Part shown: positions 33,001 to 41,600 of the stretch, piece after piece
Layout: each line of letters starts with the position of its first letter
How positions within the stretch are numbered: the first letter of the stretch is position 1
Source of the DNA: Cloeon dipterum
Taxonomy: Eukaryota > Arthropoda > Insecta > Ephemeroptera > Baetidae
DNA length: 64,000 nucleotides
NCBI RefSeq assembly: GCF_949628265.1
Contig: NC_088788.1
Location: 26,708,335 to 26,772,334, forward strand
Direction: 5' to 3'
Notes under the pieces: model-generated
Seen by the model: the letters and a program-made list of their open reading frames with translations, nothing else
Told to the model about the DNA's origin: nothing
The model's database searches: none
Made by a program: the position numbers and the translations under genes

Positions 33001-34573
33001 CGACCGAGTCGACAACACCTTCAACCACAACCGAAATGACAACCACAACCTCAACCACAACTCCTTCTCCAACCATTCCTTCGACAGTAATGACCACGAC
33101 GACGTCTACAACCAACAATCAAAATCCAGCTGGTGGACCTGATCCTAAGCCTGGTTTTCTGCCAGGAGCGGACACCACCGTTGCTGGTCCTGAGTCCACC
33201 TCCACTACCACCACGCAGAGAAACGTTGCCGGGGACGCTGAGTGGGTCGAAGCTGATGTTTATGATGAAAACCTCATCAAGGGTATTTCAAGCTTGAATA
33301 TAATATTAGAATCCCTGCCACCTTGCTATCGTTTCCTATACCAATCACACCTGTTTGTCAACTGGTCCCTTGCTCTTTCAATGAAAATTCATCCTGACTT
33401 TATTTATATTTTACAAACAATAAAAAATTAATAAGTAATTTTTATTCAATCATTTTAATAAATTCATGATAATTATAAGTATGTAAATTAGAACTGCACA
33501 GAACTCGTGTTATAAAAATCGCGATGATTTAATGATGATTTTCAGCGGATCAAAACATGATGTACGGTGTGTACGCTGGAGCTGGTGTCTCAGTGTTGAT
33601 CCTGTTGGTCGTGATATTGAAATCGTGCATCGACCTCTGCATGGGCAAGCCAGCCGACTGGGGCGACCTGCCGGGGAACGGACAAGAAGTAAGGAATTTT
33701 TGCTGGGGATTTTCCCAGAACAATATTTCACCCGCCTGTACAGCACTCGTGCATACTTTTCCATATAGCCGGCTCTCACTTTCCGCCGAAAGCTGCCGAC
33801 ATTTAAATGCATAGCGAACGCTTTAACCCTTTTCTTCTTGCCGAGAGCAGCAAGAGAAGATGTATTTAGGAAGTTTTGCCATTCGCCTCATGCCCTGCAC
33901 ATGTATTTTATCAGATTCCCGGCGAAAAGATGCGGAAGACGGCAGCAGACGACGCGCCTTTGTACAGGCCGATTCAATACCCAGACGAGATCCAGGCCGC
34001 TCTTGCCCAAGTCAACAGCAGCATTTCAGTACAACTCGGGCAAACAGCTCTAGTGAGTCGCAACTTTTTTGACTCCAATTAGCTGATTGAATTTGAATTG
34101 CGGCTTTTGAGCTTTGTACTGCTTCCATCAAGTTCCACGAATAATTTAGCATTCCAAATGAAGTTTCCAACCAAACAAATGCAAATTGGGGTGGTACTCG
34201 CAACCAAATCAATCTATTACAACTATAGATTGATTTTGAATTAATTTTCTTTGCTAACAATTCTCTATGCACAATCTGAAAATCTCGTCACCAAAAAAAT
34301 TATGTGGTTTTCCACTCGCGTAAATAACTAAATAAATATGCAATATATTTTTCTACCTTTCTCTGCACGGTCGATATATGCTCACAGACTCGCACACATT
34401 GATTCCCACGCGCGCTTTTATTTCTGAATTGAATTTCCTCCCCGATTTCATCCACTTTCCAGCGGCTTGTTTGGTTTATGACTTTTCAATCTCTTTCGCA
34501 GACTGGTTCAGAATATGATCCAGCGGAATATATTGATTCGACTCTACCTGGGCGGCCCTATCGCGTGCAATAA
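9587..34573 (+). CDS. Giant single-pass REJ/GPS/SEA-like/mucin transmembrane protein (polycystin-1/egg-jelly-receptor-like ectodomain)
   Basis: Thirty-three exons join in frame to 2270 aa: 9587-9703, 10187-10443, 10529-10590, 11089-12058, 12738-12916, 12973-13121, 13795-14007, 14674-14864, 14991-15160, 15207-15242, 15316-15500, 15756-16022, 16204-16431, 16660-16821, 16977-17117, 17185-17321, 17707-18006, 18448-18613, 18833-19034, 19185-19314, 20211-20390, 20477-20625, 21448-21566, 26123-26404, 27088-27215, 27488-27608, 28266-28384, 28458-28763, 29688-29818, 32620-33282, 33546-33688, 33915-34052, 34502-34573. Order: signal peptide (about 1-32), Pro/Thr stalk (40-440), Cys-rich CGxC module (455-530), Ig/IPT-like region (530-712), REJ region (713-1530), furin-type site (1553-1556), acidic linker, GPS-like motif (1748-1790), SEA-like (1890-1985), Thr mucin stalk (1990-2130), TM (about 2162-2182), tail to 2270. 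No PLAT domain or multi-pass channel follows. Weakest boundaries: the donors at 16432 and 27609 and the acceptor at 13794. Function unknown; the architecture suggests a surface adhesion or receptor protein. Confidence 0.85.
10298..10353 (+). repeat. 12-bp coding minisatellite (PPLI units)
   Basis: Tandem copies of CCACCGCTGATY in the second REJ-gene exon, about 4.5 units with small changes, encode repeated Pro-Pro-Leu-Ile. Confidence 0.8.
12405..12720 (+). repeat. Dispersed repeat, copy 1 (in a REJ-gene intron)
   Basis: This stretch is clearly related to 46733-47105. Shared words include AATGTCAGAGA, AAGGTGGTTAATTTAGAGAC, GCCACATTGGG, CAAGCTCCTCTGCGGCC and AAGTGCTGAGCAGAG, in the same order and strand. 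Copy 1 lacks about 60 bp of the GC-rich middle. It ends in an A/T-rich tail. No coding frame is evident. It could be a SINE or the 3' part of a LINE. Confidence 0.75.
12738..14864 (+). other. Cys-rich CGxC module and Ig/IPT-like region
   Basis: The exon at 12738 encodes repeated CGxC units: ACGKCVEGKTGLP, LCGHC, DCVGQC and DNCGHCLPVDG. This spacing resembles the CGxCxGG modules seen in many extracellular metazoan proteins. Exons at 12973, 13795 and 14674 then give beta-rich sequence with paired cysteines (VVLTLTGAGLNM, VECSLMLDGKE, VKCTRIQMTDAGRFQLRV) that looks like IPT or Ig-like strands. The last part (TDAGRFQLRVVASEY) is Ig-like. The assignment is from pattern only. Introns here are short except 13122-13794, which carries a G homopolymer. 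Confidence 0.6.
13323..13337 (+). repeat. G homopolymer run in an intron
   Basis: About 14 consecutive G residues follow TAG in an otherwise AT-rich REJ-gene intron. The length is prone to sequencing error and polymorphism. Confidence 0.8.
14991..20625 (+). other. REJ (receptor for egg jelly) region
   Basis: Fourteen consecutive exons encode about 800 residues with REJ hallmarks: VQASAPILISSLLSPDLRAI then WFDFDQS near the start; LVPNVEYRITVWAADMMG; FFWGV and LRLPPFSMKGG; ELILDGSKSADLDAYPGPL then FAWECAREG; LLEGLRGRCWAKWRSA; LAVGKLTAGAYHRIVLDAAC; and VPSPPTISVHPLFGEALQTL then FTISVETEG. These correspond to the conserved blocks of polycystin-1/PKDREJ/suREJ, including the D-x-S-x-S-x-D-x-D type motif and the Cys around W-x-C. 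One exon (15207-15242) is only 36 nt. The last two exons (20211, 20477) are helix-rich with repeated leucines and lead toward the juxtamembrane part. Confidence 0.8.
21513..21524 (+). other. Predicted furin-type cleavage site RRKR in the REJ protein
   Basis: The 119-nt exon 21448-21566 encodes a Pro-rich, exposed-looking linker with PTWPNPRRKRQEESDEQ, so R-R-K-R falls directly before Gln at residues 1553-1556. This matches the R-x-K/R-R consensus for proprotein convertases and sits between the REJ region and the GPS-side half. Cleavage there would release or separate about 1.5 kDa-thousand of ectodomain from the membrane stub. Usage is inferred. Confidence 0.5.
21706..22017 (-). repeat. 3' LTR of the Gypsy element
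   Basis: This 312-bp direct repeat is the partner of 24761-25072, with one visible mismatch. The pol frame runs into it: the stop codon at 22013-22015 is made by the first bases of the LTR. Confidence 0.95.
22013..23443 (-). pseudogene. Integrase part of the Gypsy pol, separated by a TGA
   Basis: This is the continuation of the pol frame after the in-frame TGA. It shows the integrase zinc-binding pattern (H, H, then CLECQ with two Cys), the core with HIDLIGP, CDQGRQF and the glutamate of VERFHRTL (the D-D-E triad), then a C-terminal GPFKVIKRGEKTFELE segment and a Pro-rich tail ending inside the LTR. The integrase itself looks intact apart from its separation by the stop codon. It could be translated only by readthrough or reinitiation. 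Confidence 0.88.
23444..24712 (-). pseudogene. Gag N-terminus fused to a truncated RT/RNase H (defective)
   Basis: The frame has 422 codons. Residues 1 to about 119 are a Gag-like segment (FFALLESAFDIEGITDEAVKY pattern). At about residue 120 it passes directly into RT at the K-K-A-Y-L-Q-I-P-V block, so the rest of Gag, the protease and the RT start are missing, including the motif A aspartate that normally precedes that block. The FVDD catalytic pair (about 179-182), the LGYQVSKDGLRP connection and the first part of RNase H (TDAS at 332-335) remain. A second deletion of about 25 residues shortens RNase H near residue 408. The frame ends at a TGA (23444-23446) where relatives have an Arg codon. 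Reverse transcription activity should be lost. Confidence 0.88.
24761..25072 (-). repeat. 5' LTR of the Gypsy element
   Basis: This 312-bp copy is followed on its outer side by the AAAT target duplicate. On the inner side (element direction) comes TTTGGTGACCCCG, the expected place and form of a tRNA primer-binding site; the tRNA is not assigned. Confidence 0.93.
26123..28763 (+). other. Acidic linker and GPS-like motif of the REJ protein
   Basis: Exons 26123, 27088 and 27488 encode a helix-rich part, a run of Glu/Ala repeats (EAEAEAEE) and a beta segment (TAVVLQVYEFQHRGR, ELHIDIPLDATTDDPRQIW). Exon 28266 opens with a GPS pattern: Cys at 1748, Trp 1751 and 1760, Cys 1765, 1777 and 1779 (CARWNVDD, GQWLTNEC, LTCLCPLQSGSYSAVL across the intron at 28385-28457). 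In GAIN/GPS proteins this is the membrane-proximal end of the autoproteolytic domain. The catalytic H-L-T/S is replaced here (PLQS), so self-cleavage is doubtful. Exon 28458 continues as a hydrophilic His/Glu-rich linker. Confidence 0.75.
29688..32780 (+). other. SEA-like module of the REJ protein (two exons)
   Basis: The exon 29688-29818 (DLEARIKKQMAKQLNLPELM) joins in phase 1 to the exon at 32620 (GTISVRFSHPREEIVNRAV, DLVRLLKLGRLDLKGLDNER). The helix - strand - helix pattern with L-x-x-R-I-x-x-Q, then x-V-R-F and a second helix resembles SEA-type membrane-proximal modules; I see no clear G-S-x-x-x cleavage motif. The 2.8-kb intron between the exons shows nothing coding that I can support. 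The assignment is tentative. Confidence 0.5.
32800..33210 (+). other. Thr-rich mucin stalk
   Basis: Within exon 32620-33282, about 120 codons are mainly Thr with Pro and Ser (TTTTETTTTPTTTAE and similar), probably heavily O-glycosylated and lifting the upper domains off the membrane. The DNA is a degenerate ACN-rich repeat and is likely length-variable between alleles. The exon ends in an acidic stretch (EWVEADVYDENLIK). Confidence 0.85.
33546..34573 (+). other. Transmembrane segment and cytoplasmic tail exons
   Basis: Exon 33546-33688 encodes one strong hydrophobic helix (VYAGAGVSVLILLVVILKSC) followed by a Cys/Lys patch, then a polar tail with GKPADWGDLPGNG. Exons 33915-34052 and 34502-34573 give the rest of a tail of about 88 residues with several Tyr (LYRPIQYPDEI, EYDPAEYIDSTLPGRPYRV) that could be phosphorylated. 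The stop TAA is at 34571-34573. Signal peptide plus one helix indicates type I topology. Confidence 0.85.
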
Positions 34574-34574
34574 A
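34569..34574 (+). other. Possible poly(A) signal overlapping the REJ stop codon
   Basis: AATAAA spans the TAA stop (CAA TAA A). If used, the 3'UTR would be only some 20-30 nt. No better AATAAA is seen nearby, but a distal signal cannot be excluded. Confidence 0.3.
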
Positions 34575-35306
34575 TCCCGAAAAAGAGAGGAGATGAGGCC
34601 GGTAGGACGCAATATATCTCGCCGTCGCAAACACACACACCAAACTCCGAAGAAGAAGAAGGAAATCCTCTCGCTGCCGGCCTAATGCGATATGACTAAC
34701 GATTTTCCCCGGCGATCGACTGGCTGCTTTAATGAAATACCATATATCAAAGCGGGCAGTCGCTTTATTCACCTTTATACCCAGCGAGAGGCAGCCATCG
34801 GACACGCGAGAAACTCCCTGAATTTGATGAACTGTGTGGATGTGTCGACGGACAGCAGCATTGCTACACACTCTTTTATTGTTTTACGACCCGGAGCTGC
34901 GTGTGTTGGTGTCAAAAAGTGAGAGAAAAATATCATTAATACGTAGAAAATACCTGCCACGCAGCAAAGTTTGTACGTGTAGTACGTGGCCGCCGGCAAA
35001 TCGGTGAATTTTATTGCTGGCCGGACCGTCCAGCGCTTCTGGCGACGATGGTAGGTGCGGCCCTCTTCTAATTTCATCGCCCGTCAAAACGTCCAAAAAA
35101 GTATAGTGAGACTGTTTTTATTAAAAAAGATCGTTTCACTAAAAAAAAGCACCTATGCTATTTTTTGTTTCCTCGCACCCCTATATCTACATGTCGATGG
35201 ATATACGGATGTTGATGTACAAGGACACAACAAAGAACAGGGATCACGAGTTTTAGGCTTATGAGAGCCAGTCGACGGGACAACGTTTTGTCTATAATTA
35301 ATACTC
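34575..35306. other. Non-coding spacer after the REJ gene
   Basis: No exon with a supported frame and splice sites was found on either strand. Short open frames here overlap on both strands and look like chance. Confidence 0.5.
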
Positions 35307-35626
35307 ATAGAGGTCTCAGCCAGCCACGCTGCGCCGCGCCAGCCGGCAAATTTTGGGTTACGTGGGCAGCCAGCAGCCACCGTGAATCTGGCTAAGCTGC
35401 GCCAGCCACGCCAGCCGCCGGGGAAAAAGAGTCAAAAATTAAAAAGTGCAGCAGAAAAATGTCTTCGGGCCGCTAACAATAAGCATGATCAAACTTCACG
35501 TATAAAATGTTGTCAACCGCGCCAGCCGCCGGTAACAATGGCCAGCCACCGCTGCCGGGCATAAAATTTGACTAATCCGGTCATCCCTCCAGCCGCCGCC
35601 TTAAATCTCGCGGCTGAGACCTCTAT
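35307..35626. mobile_element. MITE-like element with 15-bp perfect terminal inverted repeats
   Basis: ATAGAGGTCTCAGCC at 35307-35321 is the exact reverse complement of GGCTGAGACCTCTAT at 35612-35626. If the TA within each end is the target duplicate, the inverted repeat proper is GAGGTCTCAGCC flanked by TA, as in Tc1/mariner-related MITEs. The 320-bp interior is non-coding and full of the word GCCAGCC (about eight times, often GCCAGCCRC or GCCAGCCGCC), unlike the AT-rich surroundings. No transposase is present. Confidence 0.7.
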
Positions 35627-38600
35627 TTATTCATTATTTTCACTGCAATGTAATTTGAAAGAACATGTAATAATTACGATAGTTACTAAAAATGCTTAAA
35701 TATTGAAATGATTTTACGAGTTAATTACCCCTCCAATTGTTTTTAATAGAGCAGTGAGTAGTAAAACCCAAAACTTTGATTTAATCCTTTTGAAATGTTA
35801 AATAATTGTAATGCTTCAATCGGAAATTAATTGGATGTAAGTCCAGCAAGATAAACAATGTAGACATGTCAATCGAATACAAAAACGCTGAGCAAAACCC
35901 ACCCATTGGAATTTAATTGATCCATTTCACACCTGACGCAGTTGTTGGAAGCGCCCAATTTAATTTCTCTTTTGCAGCGCCCAGGTAATTATTGAGCGGA
36001 TGTGATTATTCAATTGCAAATTCCGTTTCGGGGGACACCCGTGTTTGCGAATCAACAAAAGTAAACAAAGCGAAATGTGCGGCGTTTCGTCACAGCCAGT
36101 TTCCCCATCAGGGGGAGAAGGCTTAACTAAATTATTAATCACTCGCCACAACTTGAAACTCCATGTTGGCTTTATTTGCTTTCGGGAAGGAACCAACCGA
36201 ATTCATGGTGGGCAAATTTGTTTGTTCGTTAGCTGGATAAAAAGCAAAGCCTGTTGTTTGAAGAGGGATCCTCTTTCTTCGTCTCATTATCGAAAAGCAA
36301 ACATATTAGAACTGAGCGAGGGTTGTTTGATTCGGCACCAAGAGTGCAGTTTGTCGAGTAAGCAGTTCATCAAGAAATCTGTGAGCAGCAGTCAACAACT
36401 TGTGCGAAAGCCGTAAAACTCTAGCTTATATATGTCGTAAAATGTTGAATGCTGCGCGCTTTTTACAAATTTGGCTGGTGTTAAGCGATCATAAACGTGC
36501 GGCAGCAGCAGCCGGTTTTATTGGCTAGGCGCGATAAATATTACGATCAGATAAAATTTCTGAGCCCAAAAGCCCCCAGCGCGTCGCAAAAAAAAAACTG
36601 AAGCGTAAAATTGCTTTAATTTGGTATATTGGCAGTAAAGAAACGGCAATGAAAGCTTGTTAGATATATATATTTTTTAATCAATTTCGGAAATGATGAT
36701 AAAACTTTTACCAGCAAAATTGTATACTGAGAGGATAAATTTAATATAAAATGGCTAGGGGTCCTGATTCAAAAATCGCTCTTTAAATACCAAGTTTCCT
36801 TAGTCAGGATAATAAAATGATTGAAATTTCTCGCAACACAAGATTTTCATCTCATTAAACAAATCAAAATTCGGCCCAGTTATAAGTCAATTTTACAATC
36901 ACTTTAGAACATCATTCATCATATATATACCAGTGGAAATTTTAATCCGATGCTAAAAATAAGGCAGTATGACATCAATGGCATACAAATTGCACAGTTA
37001 AAAGTTCACGCCCCCGACAATAGTGTGCATGTGTACCGTTTTTGGTGCGTGCGGAGTGCGGAAATGGTTTTTTGAATGTTCATGTGCTCGGCATATTGAT
37101 TTTTGATTAGGCGGAAGAGGCGTGATCTCCAGCAGGCAGCAGTAGTGGCGGCACTCTACCGTAATTGTACACAACTTTTATCCCAAGGTCTAAGCACAAG
37201 TGTTACAAGAAATCGGATTTTTTCGCATAAAATTCCATATCAAGTTCCTTTAGTATTGGAGTAGGTTATTGTCACTTAATTTTATAACGAGGTCCAAAAT
37301 AAAGACATCTTTTAGCACTTGCCTGGATTTCATCCACGGTCTCAATTTCTATGATTTACCATAACTAAACGCAAAGGAGTTGTAAATAATTAATAGAGCA
37401 AATCCCTTTCAAATACACTCACACCTCATTGGAACCTATTCAATAATAATTACTTTTCAATACTTGAGATGCTTCCTTTATAAATAGAAGAGCTTGACGG
37501 CAGCTGGTTAAAAACGTTCACGGAGCAGACAAGCAGCGAAAGCGGGCATGAATTATTGATGCTAATAACTGGTAGTGCTAATGAATTCGCGGCGAATGTA
37601 GCTATGCGCGCCTCGCCGCTCTTCCGCCAGCCAGCCAACCAGCCAGCCCACGCGAATTTATAATGTCGTGTTCACTGCACCGGGGCTGTGCCGGGCTGTT
37701 TTACGTTTTTCAGCCCAAATGAGCCTAAAGCATGTAGCTCCTGGGCCGTTTAACGAGTAACGACGAGTCAACATGCACGCCAGGCCGGTATTAAAGTCAG
37801 GGCGGACGTGTCTGAAATCTCAATCTACCCCACGGACGACACACACTGCACCGCTCACCCCCTTAACAAGCAGCAGGGAGAAGGACTCAAGGGTTGCGTA
37901 CTTTGTAGGCTCAGTTTTGGAGCTAGCTCGGCCACTTTCGCTTTAAGGGTTGGATTCGCACTAGGCTCATAGTGTGCTTGTGCGAATTATTTATGTGGGA
38001 TCGGTAGTTTCATAAATTCCATCAAGTAAATTGAACATAAATTATATTTTTTCGTTGTTTCAACTTATAGATCACTTAAATTTGTACTATTGAAAACCAG
38101 CTCATAAAATTAACAGTATAAAAGTAGGACTTTTTACTAGTTAACCAAGGATTTTGATTGTGAAGCCATGAAAATCGTGGATAGTACAACATTTTATTTC
38201 ATTGCGCCCAGAGAAATATTTGTTTGAAATAAAATAAAAATAGTTCTAATGAGGGGAGAAGCACACAAGGATAAATAACGTTTTTTATATTTATTTGAGG
38301 TAGTTCGAATAACAAGAATTGCAATCGTCTAATTTTGAATTATTATGCTCCGGTGAGGGGGGTTTTCATCTGAGTGCTCATTGAGGGTCTTTCATCTGAA
38401 AATTGAACAAGTTCCTGTCTATCTGTGAGTGAAACACCAAGCAGTGCGAGGAAGTTTCTCCTTTTTGAGACTCGTCGATTTGACCGACCAGTGCACTTGG
38501 GTACCCCGAGATTTTAAAAAGAAAAGCAAATAATGAAAGATGAAAGCGAGCTCCCGTGCACCATATGATTTTCAAGGTGCGGACACCGAGTGGTTGGCGA

Positions 38601-41600
38601 ACCCCTTTTTGATAAAATGCGAGACCCGTACCGTTTGTGACTGTGCAGGACGTATTCCGCGTGACCCATATTGCAGCGATAGGCGCCGCCGTGTCATCCG
38701 CAGCAATCAAAGGCTCCGCAGCTGCCTTTGAAACCAATGCGCGGATTGCTGCCACTTGTTTTCTCTCCATTTCTATGAATCCAGTTTTTTCTATAGACTC
38801 ATGTTTTTGTTTGTGCGGTGAAACGCAACGGCCCTTTCTAAAGTCAAAGCTTGTTTTTCAAACAGAAAAGCTTTTGCCTCAAAACCACGCCATGAATAAC
38901 ATAGTAAAATTTACATTTTAGATTTGAAACTTTTGAAGCCTTAGAGACGCATTAAATTCAGCATGTTTACTAACGCAATTTCCAGAATGTAACTATGTTT
39001 AATCATAGGTTTAGCTAAAAAAAATATAAATCTTCAATTGTATATACTTTTAGAAAATTTAATCAGTGTAAGTCACAACTATTTCACACGTCGCAAATTA
39101 ATAGCTTTCTGTAATAAAACTTATTAAATTTAAAAATTTGTAAATTGCATTTAAACAGTTAAGGACTTGAGACCATTCCTTATAACCCTGCAAATTTAAA
39201 TTTCATGGAAACCCAAACAAAAGCACGTGCAAAGGACGGTTGCTGGCCACCACACAGCAGCAGTAGTTAGTTGGTTGGTTGCCTATCTTTCGAAAACATC
39301 AGTGAGTGTGTGTCATTGACCGTTCTGCTGCGGCGTGTGTGCAGCGTATCGCGCAGTGGCAGTCCCTCTTAAGGGAGATAGGTGATCAAAGGAAATCCAT
39401 TAAGTCTCGGTTTGTCCCCATAAACGTGACCTTCTCCCTCCGGCATATCTGCTCTTCAGCAATGTCAGCATGCATAAATACTTTCCCAGCCCAACCAAGA
39501 TCACACGACACGTCGGGTTCGTCTGCTTCTTTTCTTTTCGGCGTTGATTACGGCCGAGTTTTTTCCACTCACGCTTTATCTTCGATCGACGCGTCTGAAT
39601 AGGAGCTGTGTTGATTTTTTTTTTTTTTTTTTGAGAAGGCGCACGCGAAAGTCAGCCACCCCTCTTGTTGGTGCTGAGATGGGAAGGCAAACAAGGAGTC
39701 AATCTTTGCAAAAGAAATCTCATTAAACCGCTTGTATGCCTGCCCCGAATGGATGAGTCGAACGGCAGGAAAAACTCGAGACGGAGAAAAGGGCTGCATC
39801 CTCATCCTGTCTGTCTTGAGATAAGGGGAATAAGTATATAGTACTCTCAGAGATGGACACATTCAAGAGGATGCTCCCTGCTTGTCCTCCCTGTTCAAGA
39901 ACCGAGAAGAATAGGAGTTTGATACCAAAAGCAACATTAATGGGACAAGTTGACAATTTTATTTCTTATTTTTCTTCCCACCACTTTCCTTAAAAATGCA
40001 ATTTTAAGCTTGCAAGCCCGTTTGTGAAGTAATAATTTTGAGTTTGCATAGAGCTCCCTGGAGCAGAACATAAATTCTAAATTCAATCCAGCGCCTAAAT
40101 TTAATTTGGCATTAATTACCTCCCGGTTTTACTGTTTCACGCGCACTTTACGAGGGTAGGTTTACACTCGCCTTTTACGACTTGCAGTCCGCGTAATGCT
40201 GCCTTGTTATATGGTGTGTCTTCTCCCAATAACGCACCGTAATTTATTTTTATACTTCCGAGGAACAAATCTGGTCGCTCGGGGAAAATTCTGGCGTGTG
40301 ATTGATGAGCTCGAGATGCTCTAATCGCTCCGAGTGAAATGAATTACGAACCGCCCAGACCGCTTAGCTCTCGGTGGGAATGAAATTTCCCTTTCAAATC
40401 CAGACTTCCTCATTTTTGGGGAGAATCATGGCTAACGCCGTACGATAACGATCTGAGGAATTCTTGTAATGATGATGGATGCCGTCTTATCTGTTTGTTT
40501 TTACAGGCAATGATTTTTTTTAACGTCGCCGAGCGATGGTTTAGTTATTAATAGGTGGTTGAGTAAGTAAGACATAAATCTCTGAGCTGGCTTTGCTTCA
40601 AAGGGCAGAATGAAAATCATTATAGCTGCGGAAATCTTTATTTTGTTTAGCTATTGTTTTTTAATGAGATGGTAAGTCCAAGTAAGATAGATAGGCTACA
40701 CCTGCTTTAGCCACTGTCTGTAATGAGCCGATTCCTAAAATTTACAAAAAGGTATCGGCCGCGATAATCCTTCCCTGAACTGGCTGGTCTTGAAATGATT
40801 TAATGTAATTAAAAAACAAAAAAGTCCGGCCATCGGCTTGATAAGGAATGCTGATTTTGAGGACTGAGTGGTCGAAAGAGCTGCTGTCCATTACAAAAAG
40901 TGCGAGATAACAAATATTCCCTTTAATTTGCTTTCCACTTAAATATAGATTTAGTATTTTGTTAAATTAGTTAGTTTAAAATGTACGAAACATCTAAAGT
41001 TGGTTATTCAGATTTTAATAAAATTTGTTTTTTGTTTTTAATTTCGACACACATTTAGACTATTTATATTAGACGACGAACAATCATTGTACAAATATTT
41101 TTGCTTCAAAATTTTCTAGTTCAAAAAATCGACAATGTATTTTAAATAAATATGTAATTTGCTTTTAGTTACCTTGTTAAGCATTTTTTATATTTTCCCA
41201 ATATTTCCGAAGACAAAATATCTTTAAGCACAACAAAAGAATAACACTTCATATATAAACCTTGGAAATAAATAACAAACAAGGAAAAAATAAGAAAATC
41301 ACTAACGAAGGAGGATCAAAGGCTTAACAACATCACGTTCTCCTCTTTTAGCTTCATGGGAAAATATTGTGAGTGGGTGGTGTTTTGAAATTTTGCCTCA
41401 TCAAAAAGCAAGAGCAGCGTTTGGGAGGCTGAGAGGGTTGGCGAGAGACCTCATTTCGCCGGGGCGACTGCTTTAATCCGTGGCTAACTAGTTCGAAACT
41501 TTGCTACAAAATCAATTTCAAAAGTAGCCGACGAACTCAAATGGCTTTGCCAAATCAAATTATGCGCAGTTCTGCTTTCGCTCGCAATGGAGCAGCGGTC

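Noticed and set aside
36045..36416. 123-codon plus-strand open frame
   Set aside because: Unrecognised, no splice partners, overlapped on the other strand; within chance expectation for this composition.
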